A DNA stretch of 64,000 nt from positions 124,001 through 188,000 of the forward strand of contig NZ_JACDIT010000008.1 of NCBI RefSeq assembly GCF_013839445.1. Direction: 5' to 3'. The position numbers and the translations under genes are program-made. A model generated the notes under the pieces. It made no database searches. It saw only the letters and a program-made list of their open reading frames with translations, and was not told where the DNA came from. Each line of letters starts with the position of its first letter. Positions within the stretch are counted from its first letter, which is position 1. Shown here piece after piece: positions 25,743 through 34,881 of the stretch. The stretch comes from Chthonobacter albigriseus (GTDB taxonomy: Bacteria > Pseudomonadota > Alphaproteobacteria > Rhizobiales > Pleomorphomonadaceae).

Positions 25743-26522
25743 CTATACCGTCGGAACGGTGCCCCCATCGATCACATGCTCGGTGCCCGTGATCGAGGCG
25801 GCGAGGTCGGAGGCGAGGAAGGCGATCAGGTTCGCGACCTCCTCGGGTCTCGACGGACGGCCGAGCGGGATGCCGCCGAGCGAGTCCATGATGATCCGCT
25901 TGCCGCCGTCGACATCCGTCCCGGCCTCGGCCGCGAGACGCTCCGCGAGCTTTATGGACGCCTCGGTTTCGATCCATCCGGGAGCGACGCGGACCACCCT
26001 GACCCCCTTGGGCGCGACCTCCTTGGATAGGCTCTTGCTGTACGCAGAGAGCGCGGCCTTGGCCGCAGCGTAGGCGGTCGTCGCCTCCGGAAGCGGCATG
26101 AGACGCTGGATCGAGGAGACGTGGACGATCACGCCGCGCCGCCGCTCGATCATCCCGGGCAGCAAGGCCCGATCGAGCCGCACGGCCGGAAACAGATTGA
26201 GGTCGATCTCCGTCCGCCATTGCTCATCGGTCAAGGCGGCAAAGCCTCCGGCCGGAGCCGATGATCCGCCGAGCATGTGGACGAGGATGTCGACGCCGCC
26301 GAACCTGTCGCGGACGGCTGCCGCCACCGTAGCGCAGCCCTCGGCCGTCGTGAGGTCCGCGGCGATGAAGCCCGGCTCGGCTTCGCCCTCCGGCCGCGAG
26401 CGTGCGGTCGTGAGAACGTCCGCGCCGAGGTCCCGGAACAGGCGAACCGTGGCCGCGCCCGCCCCGCGCGTTCCGGAGGTGACGAGGGCGCGCTTGCCCT
26501 GGAGCGTGAGAACGGACGTCAT
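25743..26522 (-). CDS. SDR-family oxidoreductase
   Basis: A 259-residue short-chain dehydrogenase/reductase. The cofactor motif is [10 protein letters not shown] (residues 14-23), NAG-equivalent is MLGGSS, the catalytic Ser lies in VHVSS, and Tyr/Lys in YAAAK (about 157-161). The C-terminus ENVIDGG-like [12 protein letters not shown] is typical. It overlaps the preceding NTF2-like gene by one base (TGATG), so the pair is co-translated. Both are divergent from a LysR regulator 100 bp beyond the pair. The substrate is unknown. Confidence 0.88.
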   Translation of the reverse strand: MTSVLTLQGKRALVTSGTRGAGAATVRLFRDLGADVLTTARSRPEGEAEPGFIAADLTTAEGCATVAAAVRDRFGGVDILVHMLGGSSAPAGGFAALTDEQWRTEIDLNLFPAVRLDRALLPGMIERRRGVIVHVSSIQRLMPLPEATTAYAAAKAALSAYSKSLSKEVAPKGVRVVRVAPGWIETEASIKLAERLAAEAGTDVDGGKRIIMDSLGGIPLGRPSRPEEVANLIAFLASDLAASITGTEHVIDGGTVPTV

Positions 26523-26842
26523 CAGCCGATCCTCAGGGCGGCGATCAGGCCGTTCTCGAGCGTGAACGCAAAGCCGAGCATCGCCGGGCTGTTCGGAAAG
26601 TCTCCACTGACGCGTGCCCTCACGAGGGCACGATTTCCGTCGCGCTCCATGTCGATCGGCTCTGCGACGTGACGGTATTTCGCCTTCGCTTCGAGCCACC
26701 AGGCGCGGATCGCCTTGCGTCCGCGATGGCGGCGGCCCTCGTCCTCCACGACGGCGTCGGCGGCGAACTGCACGACGAGCGTTTCGGGATCCGCTCCGCT
26801 GTCGGCGTCGAAATAGGCCTTCACAGGTTCAGGCAAGTCCAT
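26522..26842 (-). CDS. SnoaL/NTF2-like protein
   Basis: A 106-residue cone-shaped NTF2-fold protein (110 residues if started at 26854). It begins [15 protein letters not shown] and contains [24 protein letters not shown], the standard signature of the nuclear-transport-factor-2-like superfamily, and ends with [18 protein letters not shown]. Such small proteins act as isomerases, hydrolases or ligand carriers, often beside an SDR partner as here. It shares one base with the downstream SDR start. Confidence 0.8.
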   Translation of the reverse strand: MDLPEPVKAYFDADSGADPETLVVQFAADAVVEDEGRRHRGRKAIRAWWLEAKAKYRHVAEPIDMERDGNRALVRARVSGDFPNSPAMLGFAFTLENGLIAALRIG

Positions 26843-26942
26843 GGCGCTCTCCATCGGTGATCGGGTGACACTGAATGTGAGGCTGGACGACCGATGCGAT
26901 AAGCGGGATAAAAGTGGACGAGACGTTTTGGAAATCAGGATA

Positions 26943-27845
26943 ATGCGCAAACCGGGCCTGTCGGATCTCGAGGCCGCTCTGGCCGTTGCCCGCCGCGCGT
27001 CCTTCCGCGCGGCGGCGCTGGACCTCGGCATGTCCACGACCGCGCTCAGCAACGCGATCGCGAGACTGGAGGCGAGCCTTGGCGTCCGGCTGTTCAACCG
27101 GACGACGCGCAGCGTCTCACTCACCGACGCGGGGCGGGCCTTCGTCAACCGGATCACCCCGGCGTTGCAGGACATCGAGGGAGCCATCGAGGCGGCACGA
27201 TCTGAACAGGCCGAACCGACCGGGACCTTGCGCATCAACGCCTTCGCGACTGCCGGCCGCGAAATTCTGGCCCCGCTGGTTTTCGCTTACCTTCGGCGCC
27301 ATCCCCGTGTTCACGTGGACATCGTCACGGAAGAGCGGTTGGTCGACATCGTCGCCGAAGGCTTCGATTTCGGCGTTCGCTCCGCCGATCTCGTCCCGGC
27401 GGACATGATCGCTCTGCCGCTCGGCCCGCCCCTCCAGCAGGCGGTCGTCGCCGCCCCGGCCTACCTCGAGCGGCACGGCAGACCGCAGACGCCCGCGGAC
27501 CTGGGGGCGCACGCCTGCATCCGCGTGCGCCTGCCGAACGGCGCCCTGTTCCGCTGGCCTTTCGCCAAGGACCGCGAGACAGTGCAGGTGGACGTCTCGG
27601 GGCCTCTCACGCTCGACGAAGCGAGCCTGGCCCGCGCGGCGGTGATCGAGGGCCTCGGGATCGGCTTCTTCCTGGAGCCGAACGTCCGAGAGGACATTGC
27701 CGCCGGACGGCTCGTGCGCATTCTGGAAGATTGGACCCCGCCGCGCGCACCCCTCTGTCTCTACTACCCCGGACGTCGCAACCATTCGGCCGCCTTCAGG
27801 GGCTTCCTTGAGCTCGCCCGTGACCTGGATTTCCGGAAGCGTTGA
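26943..27845 (+). CDS. LysR-family transcriptional regulator
   Basis: A 300-residue LysR regulator. The N-terminal HTH reads [20 protein letters not shown] and is followed by the linker [20 protein letters not shown]; the periplasmic-binding-like effector domain covers about residues 92-295. The ATG at 26943 follows CAGGA and starts the fold at its usual place. It is divergent from the NTF2-SDR pair, the classical arrangement for a LysR protein and its target, so control of that pair is likely. Confidence 0.9.
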   Translation: MRKPGLSDLEAALAVARRASFRAAALDLGMSTTALSNAIARLEASLGVRLFNRTTRSVSLTDAGRAFVNRITPALQDIEGAIEAARSEQAEPTGTLRINAFATAGREILAPLVFAYLRRHPRVHVDIVTEERLVDIVAEGFDFGVRSADLVPADMIALPLGPPLQQAVVAAPAYLERHGRPQTPADLGAHACIRVRLPNGALFRWPFAKDRETVQVDVSGPLTLDEASLARAAVIEGLGIGFFLEPNVREDIAAGRLVRILEDWTPPRAPLCLYYPGRRNHSAAFRGFLELARDLDFRKR

Positions 27846-28007
27846 TCCCGTGGCGAGCGGCGGCGTGCGATTTTTGCTCGATCACGCCCGGCGAGGACTT
27901 CCGGGAGCCCTCGTGGCGGAAAGGCGGGGATGCGGCCGCCTACCCGCAATAGTGCGACGATCGTCCGCGTGTCACAATTGGTTGGCTCCACAATCGGAGG
28001 GGAGACC

Positions 28008-28982
28008 ATGACCACCGACGTGATCGCCTGGCTGCTCGATTCCGATCCGTCCATCCGCTGGCAGGTCATGCGGGATCTGCTCGACGCGCCGGAGCCGGAC
28101 TGGCGGGCAGAGCGGTCCAGGATCGAGACGCAAGGCTGGGGTCGGCGTCTCTTCGACCTGCAGGACGACGACGGGCAGTGGGACGGCGGAGCCTTCGTCC
28201 CGGGGGACTTCACGGAAGAGCGGTGGCGCCGCGAGGGACAGCCCTGGACCGCGACCTGCTGGTCGCTGGCCCAGCTGCGCGAGTTCGGTGTGGAGCCAGG
28301 CTGCGCCTGCATGCGTTGCACGGTCCGCCTCGTCGGCCTCAATGCCCGCTGGGACCATGACGGTCAGCCTTACTGGTCCGGCGAGGTCGAGGAATGCATC
28401 AACGGCCGCACCGTCGCCGACGGCAGCTATTTCGGGGTCGATGTCGCACCGATCGTGCAACGGCTCCTCGGCGAGCGGCAGCCCGATGGCGGCTGGAACT
28501 GCGAACGGGAGCGAGGCTCGGCGAAATCGTCCTTCGACACGACGATCAGCGTCCTCGAAGGCCTGCTGGAACATAGGCGCGCCGCCGGTTCGATCCCGGA
28601 CGTCGAAGAGGCGCGACGCAGCGGCGAGGCGTATCTCCTCAGTCGGCGTCTGTTCCGCCGTTTGAGCACCGGGGAGGTCGCAGATCCGCAGTACCTCTCG
28701 TTCACCCATCCCAATCACTGGCGCTACGACATCCTGCGGGCTCTCGACTACTTCCGTGACGTCTCGGCAGTCGCCGGTACCTCTCCCGATCCACGCCTGG
28801 GTGAGGCGATCGATGTTCTCGTTTCGAAGCGACAGGCGGATGGTCGATGGCTGATGGACTGGGAACCGCCCGGCAAGCGGTGGTTCCGGACCGATGACGG
28901 CGTCGGCCGGCCGTCGCGCTGGATCACAACGAAGGCGTTGCGCGTCTTGCGATGGTGGGAAGGGGCGCGTCCCCGGTCGTAG
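28008..28982 (+). CDS. Squalene-cyclase/prenyltransferase-fold protein of unknown function
   Basis: A 324-residue soluble protein with repeated alpha-alpha toroid motifs of the squalene-cyclase/prenyltransferase superfamily, for example RRLFDLQDDDGQWDGG, QRLLGERQPDGGWNCE and DVLVSKRQADGRWLMDWE. It is about half the size of squalene-hopene cyclases and I do not see the DxDD catalytic motif, so terpene cyclisation is not implied. The CACMRC run near residue 100 could bind metal. The start has a strong GGAGGGGAG ribosome binding site. It stands alone between a LysR regulator and a PLP enzyme. Confidence 0.7.
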   Translation: MTTDVIAWLLDSDPSIRWQVMRDLLDAPEPDWRAERSRIETQGWGRRLFDLQDDDGQWDGGAFVPGDFTEERWRREGQPWTATCWSLAQLREFGVEPGCACMRCTVRLVGLNARWDHDGQPYWSGEVEECINGRTVADGSYFGVDVAPIVQRLLGERQPDGGWNCERERGSAKSSFDTTISVLEGLLEHRRAAGSIPDVEEARRSGEAYLLSRRLFRRLSTGEVADPQYLSFTHPNHWRYDILRALDYFRDVSAVAGTSPDPRLGEAIDVLVSKRQADGRWLMDWEPPGKRWFRTDDGVGRPSRWITTKALRVLRWWEGARPRS

Positions 28983-29100
28983 CGGACCGACATCGCCGGC
29001 CCGAGCACGGCGCGCTCGCCGCGATGGACGGAGGCGCGGGATGTCTAGGGCATGCCATGCGACCGACAGTGCCGTGGTCTCAGTGCAGATCGCGGAGCGT

Positions 29101-30087
29101 TCAGGGCGGCCCACCCCGACCACCGTCGATTGGTGCGGCGGATGGGAGCCAGGCTGCGATCTGTTGAGGCGTAAGGTTCGCGCCGCAAAGGATCGTGGCG
29201 ACGCGGCGGCCCTGCAGGGCGGGCGCCTGGGCGATGACGGCGGCAAGCCCTGCCGCCCCGGCGGGCTCGATCAGACGCTGCCATGTCTCATGGGCAAAGC
29301 GCATCGCCTGGAGGATCTGGTCGTCCTCCACAAGGACGACGTCGTCGATCGTGTCCGAAAGCCAGTCGACGGCCGAGGGCACGGGAATGCGGACCGCAAT
29401 CCCGTCGGCGATCGTGTGCGCTTCCGGCGTGGAGATCGCCTCGCCAGCGGCGTGGGACAATGCCATGCAAGGCGCACCCTTTGCGGCGACGGCGACGACT
29501 CTCGTGCGCGGCGAACGCGACTTGAACCAGCATCCGACGCCTGCTGCCAAGGCACCGTTGCCGAGCGGAATGTAGACCGCGTCGATATCGTCGACCTCCT
29601 CGGTCAATTCCGCGGCGATGGTTCCAGCGCCTTCGGCGATGGCTGCGCTGGCGCCGTCCTCGACGAACAACAGGTTCCGTTCCGCTGCGAATGTCCTGGC
29701 CGCGTCCTTGGCCGCATCGAAGTCATGCCCGGCGAGGATTACCTCGGCCCCGAACCTTCGCATCGCCTCGATCTTCAGGGGATTGGCGTTCAAGCTGGCG
29801 AACACCATCAAGGAACGCCCCTGCTGCGCTGCGTTGTAGGCGAGTCCCTGGCCGAAGTTCCCGGCGGACGCCGTCACCAGCGGGTTCCCATGGTTCGGGA
29901 GATCGGCCAGGAAATACCCTGTCCCGCGTCCCTTGAAACTGCGGATGGGGTTCTCTGTCTCGTCCTTGGCGACGAGCGACAGAGCGAGTCTGTCCGAGCG
30001 AAGCAGGCGGGAGCCGAGGAAGACCGGATCGATCCGCCGGCGGGCGTCGTCGATGTTCTCGACCGAGAGAGGTGTTTGTTTTGTCAT
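29101..30087 (-). CDS. PLP-dependent threonine dehydratase-like enzyme (fold type II)
   Basis: A 328-residue enzyme of the tryptophan-synthase-beta/threonine dehydratase fold. The PLP lysine is Lys52 in SFKGRG, the substrate-carboxylate loop is ASAGNFGQG and the phosphate-binding loop LGNGALAAG. Family members deaminate threonine, serine or 3-hydroxyaspartate, or are diaminopropionate or similar beta-eliminating enzymes. There is no ACT domain, so it resembles the catabolic type. It is divergent from an Lrp/AsnC regulator 90 bp away, a usual partnership for amino-acid catabolism. The exact substrate is not resolvable. Confidence 0.85.
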   Translation of the reverse strand: MTKQTPLSVENIDDARRRIDPVFLGSRLLRSDRLALSLVAKDETENPIRSFKGRGTGYFLADLPNHGNPLVTASAGNFGQGLAYNAAQQGRSLMVFASLNANPLKIEAMRRFGAEVILAGHDFDAAKDAARTFAAERNLLFVEDGASAAIAEGAGTIAAELTEEVDDIDAVYIPLGNGALAAGVGCWFKSRSPRTRVVAVAAKGAPCMALSHAAGEAISTPEAHTIADGIAVRIPVPSAVDWLSDTIDDVVLVEDDQILQAMRFAHETWQRLIEPAGAAGLAAVIAQAPALQGRRVATILCGANLTPQQIAAWLPSAAPIDGGRGGPP

Positions 30088-30177
30088 GGAGTGATCGTAT
30101 GCAAGGATCGCGCAGCAGACGCCGCGTGTAACGCCTTTCTGACGCGGATTATCCGCGCATTCGGAGGACTTTGCGCC

Positions 30178-30639
30178 GTGGATCAGACCGATCGAACCAT
30201 TCTATCGATGCTGCAGAAGAATGCCGACGTGCCCGGCAAGGTCGTCGCTGATGCGATCGGCCTATCCGTTTCGGCGGTCGAGCGCCGCATCAGCAAACTG
30301 AAACAGGACGGGACGATCGAGAAGATCGTGGCAGTCGTCAGCGGAAAGGCCGTCGGCCGCGGGCTGACGATCCTTGTCGAACTGGAAATCCAGAATGAGC
30401 ATCGGCACACGCTGGACCAGTTCCAGAGATGGCTGGACCGTGCATCCGAAGTTCAGTCCTGCTGGTACGTCACTGGCGACGTCGATTTCGTCCTGCTTGT
30501 CGCCGTTCGAGATCTCGATGAATACAATCAGTTCATCGAGCGTATGATGAACGATCAGCAAGCGATCGTCCGGAAGTACAAGAGCCTCATCGCGCTCAAG
30601 ACCGTCAAACGCAGCCTGGAATTGCCAACCGATCGGTGA
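30178..30639 (+). CDS. Lrp/AsnC-family transcriptional regulator
   Basis: A 153-residue regulator with an N-terminal AsnC-type HTH (MDQTDRTILSMLQKNADVPG, then ADAIGLSVSAVERRISKL) and a C-terminal RAM ligand-binding domain (VQSCWYVTGDVDFVLLVAV). The start is the GTG at 30178, ten bases after TCGGAGGA. Lrp-type proteins sense amino acids; the divergent PLP-dependent dehydratase is the probable target. Confidence 0.9.
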   Translation: MDQTDRTILSMLQKNADVPGKVVADAIGLSVSAVERRISKLKQDGTIEKIVAVVSGKAVGRGLTILVELEIQNEHRHTLDQFQRWLDRASEVQSCWYVTGDVDFVLLVAVRDLDEYNQFIERMMNDQQAIVRKYKSLIALKTVKRSLELPTDR

Positions 30640-30649
30640 CCTGACTGCA

Positions 30650-30970
30650 GTCAGACACGACCGGTTCCCACGAAGGGCAAGGATACCGTTCGAGCGGCCG
30701 AGTCGTTCGACGACCAGCACGATCTTCCAGACGAGAGACAAGCCGAGACGCTCGACGAGGTCGCCGGCCTGGATGTCCCGATCGGCCGGCAGCCATGGCA
30801 AGTGGCCTCGGCCCAGCGCCTCGGAAACCAGGGGCTCTGCCAGTCGGTCCGGGGCCCGAGACTGCGGACGGTGTCGTGGATGTAGACGAACGAATCGGCT
30901 TCCGGCGCTACGTAGAGACTCGGATCGGCCGGGCCGGCCAGTGCGACGGTCGCTGTTGCCGAGGAAGCCA
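30650..30970 (-). pseudogene. Probable decayed gene, split across two frames
   Basis: The 616-bp gap 30640-31255 has no intact gene, but the minus strand keeps protein-like sequence in two frames that join sensibly. One frame (about 30970 to 30838) ends with VAPEADSFVYIHDTVRSLG and TDWQ. The other takes over at about 30837 with EPLVSEALGRGHLPWLPADR and continues through GDLVERLGLSLVWKIVLVV to about 30650. A one-base frameshift near 30837 would restore one reading frame. I do not recognise the family. Sequencing error or chance composition remains possible. Confidence 0.4.
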
Positions 30971-31255
30971 ACGCATTGCCGCCCACCTCCAACCCAGCTG
31001 CGGCGCCAGACGGCCGCCCGCGACGGGAAAGAACCGCTCGGAAAGCTTGGCGCAGCGGGGCGGGACATCCAATCTCACGACTTCCCGGGTCCGCCGATCG
31101 CGCCGGCGTGCGGATGGGGAACCGGGTGCTGCCGGATGGTGCAGCGTTCCGTTCGTCGGCCGGCGACTTGCCATCGGAGCCCGGTGACGGCAAGCTTCGC
31201 CCGGCAACGAGGTTCGGCGTGTTCGTTCCGGGACTGTCCGGGCGGACGACAACAC

Positions 31256-31984
31256 ATGGGAATGTTCTCGATCATGATGATGGACGGTGCGAGTGGCAAT
31301 GCCGACGACAAAGGCGACGCGGATCTGCGAGAGTTCCGGCCCGACCGCCTCAATCGCCGGTCCTTTCTGATTGGATCCGCCGCCAGCGTCGGCGTGCTGG
31401 GGCTCGCCGGTTGTATGTCCAGCGACGCCAGGCTGCGCCGAGAGGCGGCGGCGATGTACGGGCCGGTGCCCGACGACAAGTTCCCGATCCCGGCAACGGA
31501 CATCAGCAAGGTCAAGCCGAAGTATTTCCGGCAGACGGTGCGCTACGAGACCGATGAAGCGCCCGGCACGATCATCATCGACCCCAGCAACTACCATGTC
31601 TACCGCGTCGAGGGTGGAGGGAAAGCCACCCGCTACGGCGCCAACGTCGGCCGCCAGGGATTTCTTTGGAGCGGTAACGCCTATGTCGGGCGCAAGGCGG
31701 AATGGCCGACCTGGACCCCGCCCAAGGAAATGATCGAGCGTGAACCGCGGGCGGCCAAATACGCCGGCGGCATGCCCGGTGGCCCGGACAATCCGCTCGG
31801 TGCGCGCACGCTCTATCTCTATCAGGACGGCGTCTACACCCTCTACACGATCTACGCCTCGCGCTATCCGGAGACCATCGGCACCAACCTGACGAGCGGC
31901 TGCACGGGTCTGATGACCCAGGACATGATCCACCTCTACGACCAGACTCCGGTCGACACAAAGGTGATCGTGCTGCCGGTCTAG
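31256..31984 (+). CDS. Tat lipoprotein with degenerate L,D-transpeptidase (YkuD) domain
   Basis: A 242-residue ErfK/YbiS/YkuD-type protein. It has a twin-arginine motif NRRSFLIGS (residues 33-41) leading into a lipobox LGLAGC (about 48-53), so it should be a Tat-exported lipoprotein. The YkuD domain spans about residues 95-240 and keeps the catalytic cysteine (Cys216 in TSGC). The usual IHGT histidine position reads IYAS (Tyr200), and the CIR arginine reads CTG. The nucleophile is kept but its helper residues are not, so classical peptidoglycan cross-linking activity is doubtful. The start lacks a clear ribosome binding site; nearby ATGs at 31262 and 31274-31280 are alternatives. Confidence 0.85.
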   Translation: MGMFSIMMMDGASGNADDKGDADLREFRPDRLNRRSFLIGSAASVGVLGLAGCMSSDARLRREAAAMYGPVPDDKFPIPATDISKVKPKYFRQTVRYETDEAPGTIIIDPSNYHVYRVEGGGKATRYGANVGRQGFLWSGNAYVGRKAEWPTWTPPKEMIEREPRAAKYAGGMPGGPDNPLGARTLYLYQDGVYTLYTIYASRYPETIGTNLTSGCTGLMTQDMIHLYDQTPVDTKVIVLPV

Positions 31985-32028
31985 GCACCCGTCAGGCGCC
32001 GTGGAACGGAAACTGCGGCGTGTGCCCG

Positions 32029-32802
32029 CTACAGCGGTCCGGCCTGCGAAGAGGCGGTCGGCTGCCGGGCCGCCGCCTCGCGCCAGGCGCGGATCATGGC
32101 GACTGCAAACAGCAGCGCGCCGCCGTTCTTGGCGAACTCCTCGGTAGCCGAGAGAAACTCGAACAGGAACGCCGCGGTCTCCCCTGGGAAGCGGTCTTCC
32201 AGGAAGACGCGGCGGTTGGTGATCCAGTCGCAGGCGATCATCACCAGCGTGGCGAGGACGCCCGGCGCGAACAGGGCAAGCGGCCGCCACATGGCGGCGA
32301 TCTCGTTGCGATAGAAGCCCATGACGATCACGCCGATCACCAGATAGCCGCCGATGATGAGGTCGTCGAGCTGGTCGCTGGCGTCGGTCTCCTCCCAGCC
32401 CAGCACGGTATGGATCGCATGGTCGGTCAGTTCGTGGATCCGCAGGACGTCATCGACCGCAAGGAACAGGAAGCCCAAGCTCATCAGCGCCCAGATCGCG
32501 GCGGGATCCCGCAGCGCGGGGACGGGGCCAGTGGCTTGTCCGACGGGGCGGCGGCGGAGGGCATGGACCTTCCACCCGTACCAGGCGGTCACAAGCAGGC
32601 TGGCCGCGGCGGCGAAGGTGGTGGGCCCGCCCTCGGACGACCAGCCGAGCGTTCCGTTGCCGACGAGAGGTGGAATTAAGAAGGCGATCAGGTTGAGGGC
32701 GATCAGCGCGAACAGGACCTTGCGGCCGCCCCGGTGGTCGTCATGCGTCAAGATCGGGCCCGCATCTCTCGTCGTGGTCGCGAGAGGAGGGCCATCCGTC
32801 AC
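32029..32802 (-). CDS. Multi-spanning membrane protein of unknown function
   Basis: About 257 residues from a GTG at 32802, with five or six hydrophobic helices (for example VLFALIALNLIAFLIPP, FAAAASLLVTAWYG, DLIIGGYLVIGVIVMGF, LFAPGVLATLVMIAC). Conserved-looking acidic and His residues lie at membrane boundaries, DDVLRIHELTDHA and SATEEFAKNGG, which suggests a membrane-embedded metal or catalytic site. The frame is open back to 33012 but that would overlap the neighbouring permease gene. It is the last gene after the ytf/yjf importer on the same strand, 101 bp downstream. I do not recognise the family. Confidence 0.65.
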   Translation of the reverse strand: MTDGPPLATTTRDAGPILTHDDHRGGRKVLFALIALNLIAFLIPPLVGNGTLGWSSEGGPTTFAAAASLLVTAWYGWKVHALRRRPVGQATGPVPALRDPAAIWALMSLGFLFLAVDDVLRIHELTDHAIHTVLGWEETDASDQLDDLIIGGYLVIGVIVMGFYRNEIAAMWRPLALFAPGVLATLVMIACDWITNRRVFLEDRFPGETAAFLFEFLSATEEFAKNGGALLFAVAMIRAWREAAARQPTASSQAGPL

Positions 32803-32903
32803 CGAACGTCGCCAGGGGTCTGCCGGCCCCCTCCTCCGACGCTGCGGAGCTGCAGCGTCGACGGTGCCGAACGATAACGGATCGAGATTGTTCCGACTGT
32901 CCG

Positions 32904-33881
32904 TCAGGTCGCCGGAACGAGGCGGTCCCGGCTCCGGCCAGCGAGATGGACGAGCACGCGCTGGAGCAGGATGAAGACGAAGAGCAGTCCGCCGACGGCG
33001 ATCTTGGTCCACCAGCTGGAGAGGGTGCCGTCGAAAATGATGTAGGTCTGGATCAGGCCCTGGATCATCACGCCCACGAAGGTGCCCGCTACGGTTCCGA
33101 CCCCGCCGGTGAGAAGCGTGCCCCCAATCACCACGGCGGCTATGGTGTCGAGCTCGACGCCCGTCGCTGCCAGGGAGTAGCCGGCCGAGGTGTAGAGCGC
33201 GAAGACGAGTCCGGCGAGGCCGGACAGGGCGCCGGACAGGGCATAGATTGCGATGGTGGTGCGGGCGATCGGCACGCCCATCAGTTCGGCCGAGGTCCGG
33301 TTGCCGCCGAGCGCGTAGACGTAGGTGCCGAAGCGTGTGAGGTGCGCGAGCACGATGCCGACGAGGGTGGCGGCGATCATGATGCCGGCGATGAGCGTCA
33401 ACCGCCCGCCGGTCGGGATCTTCCAGCTGACCGACAGAAGAGCGTCCCAGGTGGGGTGGTCGATGGGGATGGAATCGGTGGTCATCAGGAAGCAGACGCC
33501 GCGGGCGAAGAACATGCCGGCGAGCGTGACGATGAAGGCCGGAGTCTCCAGGTAGTGGATCATCGCCCCCATGACCGCCCCGAAAGCGGTGGTGATGACC
33601 AGGACCAGCAGGATGGCGGCGATCGGATCGAGACCGGCGCGTACCGTGACGGCCAGGAAGACACCGGTGAAGGCGATGACCGAGCCGACTGACAGGTCGA
33701 TTCCGCCGGAAAGGATCACGAACGTCATGCCGACGGCGGCGACGCCGAGATAGGCGTTGTCGGTGATCAGGTTGGCGGCGACGCGGGTGGAGAGCATCGC
33801 TGGGAACTGGGCGGCGCAGAGCGCCCAGGCGACCACGAAGACGACGAGGGTGGCGAAGAACGGCAGGTTGCGGCTGGTCAT
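32904..33881 (-). CDS. yjfF: Sugar ABC transporter permease, YjfF type
   Basis: A 325-residue RbsC-family inner-membrane permease and the second channel subunit of the YtfQRT-YjfF importer. Characteristic runs are GMTFVILSGGIDLSVGSVIA (residues 51-70), ALGGNRTSAELMGVP (about 189) and IGGTLLTGGVGTVAGTFVG (about 247). In E. coli the homologous system takes up furanose forms of galactose and arabinose. It starts 7 bp after the ytfT stop and closes the transporter set; a membrane protein gene follows. Confidence 0.93.
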   Translation of the reverse strand: MTSRNLPFFATLVVFVVAWALCAAQFPAMLSTRVAANLITDNAYLGVAAVGMTFVILSGGIDLSVGSVIAFTGVFLAVTVRAGLDPIAAILLVLVITTAFGAVMGAMIHYLETPAFIVTLAGMFFARGVCFLMTTDSIPIDHPTWDALLSVSWKIPTGGRLTLIAGIMIAATLVGIVLAHLTRFGTYVYALGGNRTSAELMGVPIARTTIAIYALSGALSGLAGLVFALYTSAGYSLAATGVELDTIAAVVIGGTLLTGGVGTVAGTFVGVMIQGLIQTYIIFDGTLSSWWTKIAVGGLLFVFILLQRVLVHLAGRSRDRLVPAT

Positions 33882-33888
33882 GACGCCC

Positions 33889-34881
33889 TCATGATCTCCT
33901 GAGAAAGCCGAACAGGCGGCCGGCGGCCGGCGACTGGAGCACCAGGATGGCGGCGATCACCACGGCCTTGACGATCAGGTTCAGCTCGGGCGGATAGCCG
34001 GAGAGCAGGATACCGGTGTTCATGGCCTGGATGACCAGCGCCCCGACCAGCGAGAGCAGGATCGAGAAGCGGCCGCCGAAAAGGGATGTTCCGCCCACGA
34101 CAACGGCCAGGATGGCGTCGAGCTCGAGCCAGAGGCCGGCGTTGTTGGCATCGGCGCCGCGGATGTCGGAGGCGGCGATGACGCCAGCGACGGCCGCCGT
34201 CAGCCCGGAAATCATGTAGGTGGCGAGGAGCACACTGCGGCTGTCGACGCCGGCGTAGGTGGAGGCCGTGCGGTTGACGCCGATGCTCTCGATGAGAAGG
34301 CCGAGGGCGGTGAGGCGCACCAGGGCCGCGAGCGCCAGGCCGAGGACCAGCGCGATGACGACTGGCATGGGCAAGCCGAGCGCCGACGACCCGGCGACGG
34401 CGATCAGGCCCTCGTGGGTGAAGGTGACGATCTGTCCCTCTGTGACCAGCTGCGCAATGCCGCGTCCGGTCACCATCAGGATCAGCGTTGCGATAATCGG
34501 CTGGATGTCGAGAACGGCGACGAGAAAGCCGTTCCAAAGGCCGCACAGCGCGCCGACCGCGAGGGCGGCAGCCAGGATCGCGACCAGCGAATAATCGGCA
34601 GCGGCCATGGTGGCTGCGACCGCCCCGCAGATCGCCATCACCGCGCCGACGGAGAGGTCGACGCCCTTGGTAGCGATCACCAGGGTCATGCCGAGCGCCA
34701 GGATCGCGACCGGCGCACCACGGTTAAGCACATCGATGACGCTGCCGAACAGGCGGCCGTCCTGCAGCCGGAGATCGAAGAAATCCGGAAAGACGAGCCA
34801 GTTGGCCAGGAGAACGGCGGCCAGGGTCGCGAACTGCGGCAGCGCGCCGAAGGAAAGACGGCCGGGCAACGTGCTGGTCAT
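33889..34881 (-). CDS. ytfT: Sugar ABC transporter permease, YtfT type
   Basis: A 330-residue RbsC-like permease paired with YjfF. Motifs include GMTLVIATKGVDLSVGAVMA (residues 64-83), the family run IGVNRTASTYAGVD and VVGGTSLFGGRFS. The ATG at 34881 is preferred because it overlaps the ytfR stop (ATGA); the longer upstream frame lies inside ytfR. Having two different permeases is the hallmark of this importer family as opposed to RbsABC. Confidence 0.93.
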   Translation of the reverse strand: MTSTLPGRLSFGALPQFATLAAVLLANWLVFPDFFDLRLQDGRLFGSVIDVLNRGAPVAILALGMTLVIATKGVDLSVGAVMAICGAVAATMAAADYSLVAILAAALAVGALCGLWNGFLVAVLDIQPIIATLILMVTGRGIAQLVTEGQIVTFTHEGLIAVAGSSALGLPMPVVIALVLGLALAALVRLTALGLLIESIGVNRTASTYAGVDSRSVLLATYMISGLTAAVAGVIAASDIRGADANNAGLWLELDAILAVVVGGTSLFGGRFSILLSLVGALVIQAMNTGILLSGYPPELNLIVKAVVIAAILVLQSPAAGRLFGFLRRS

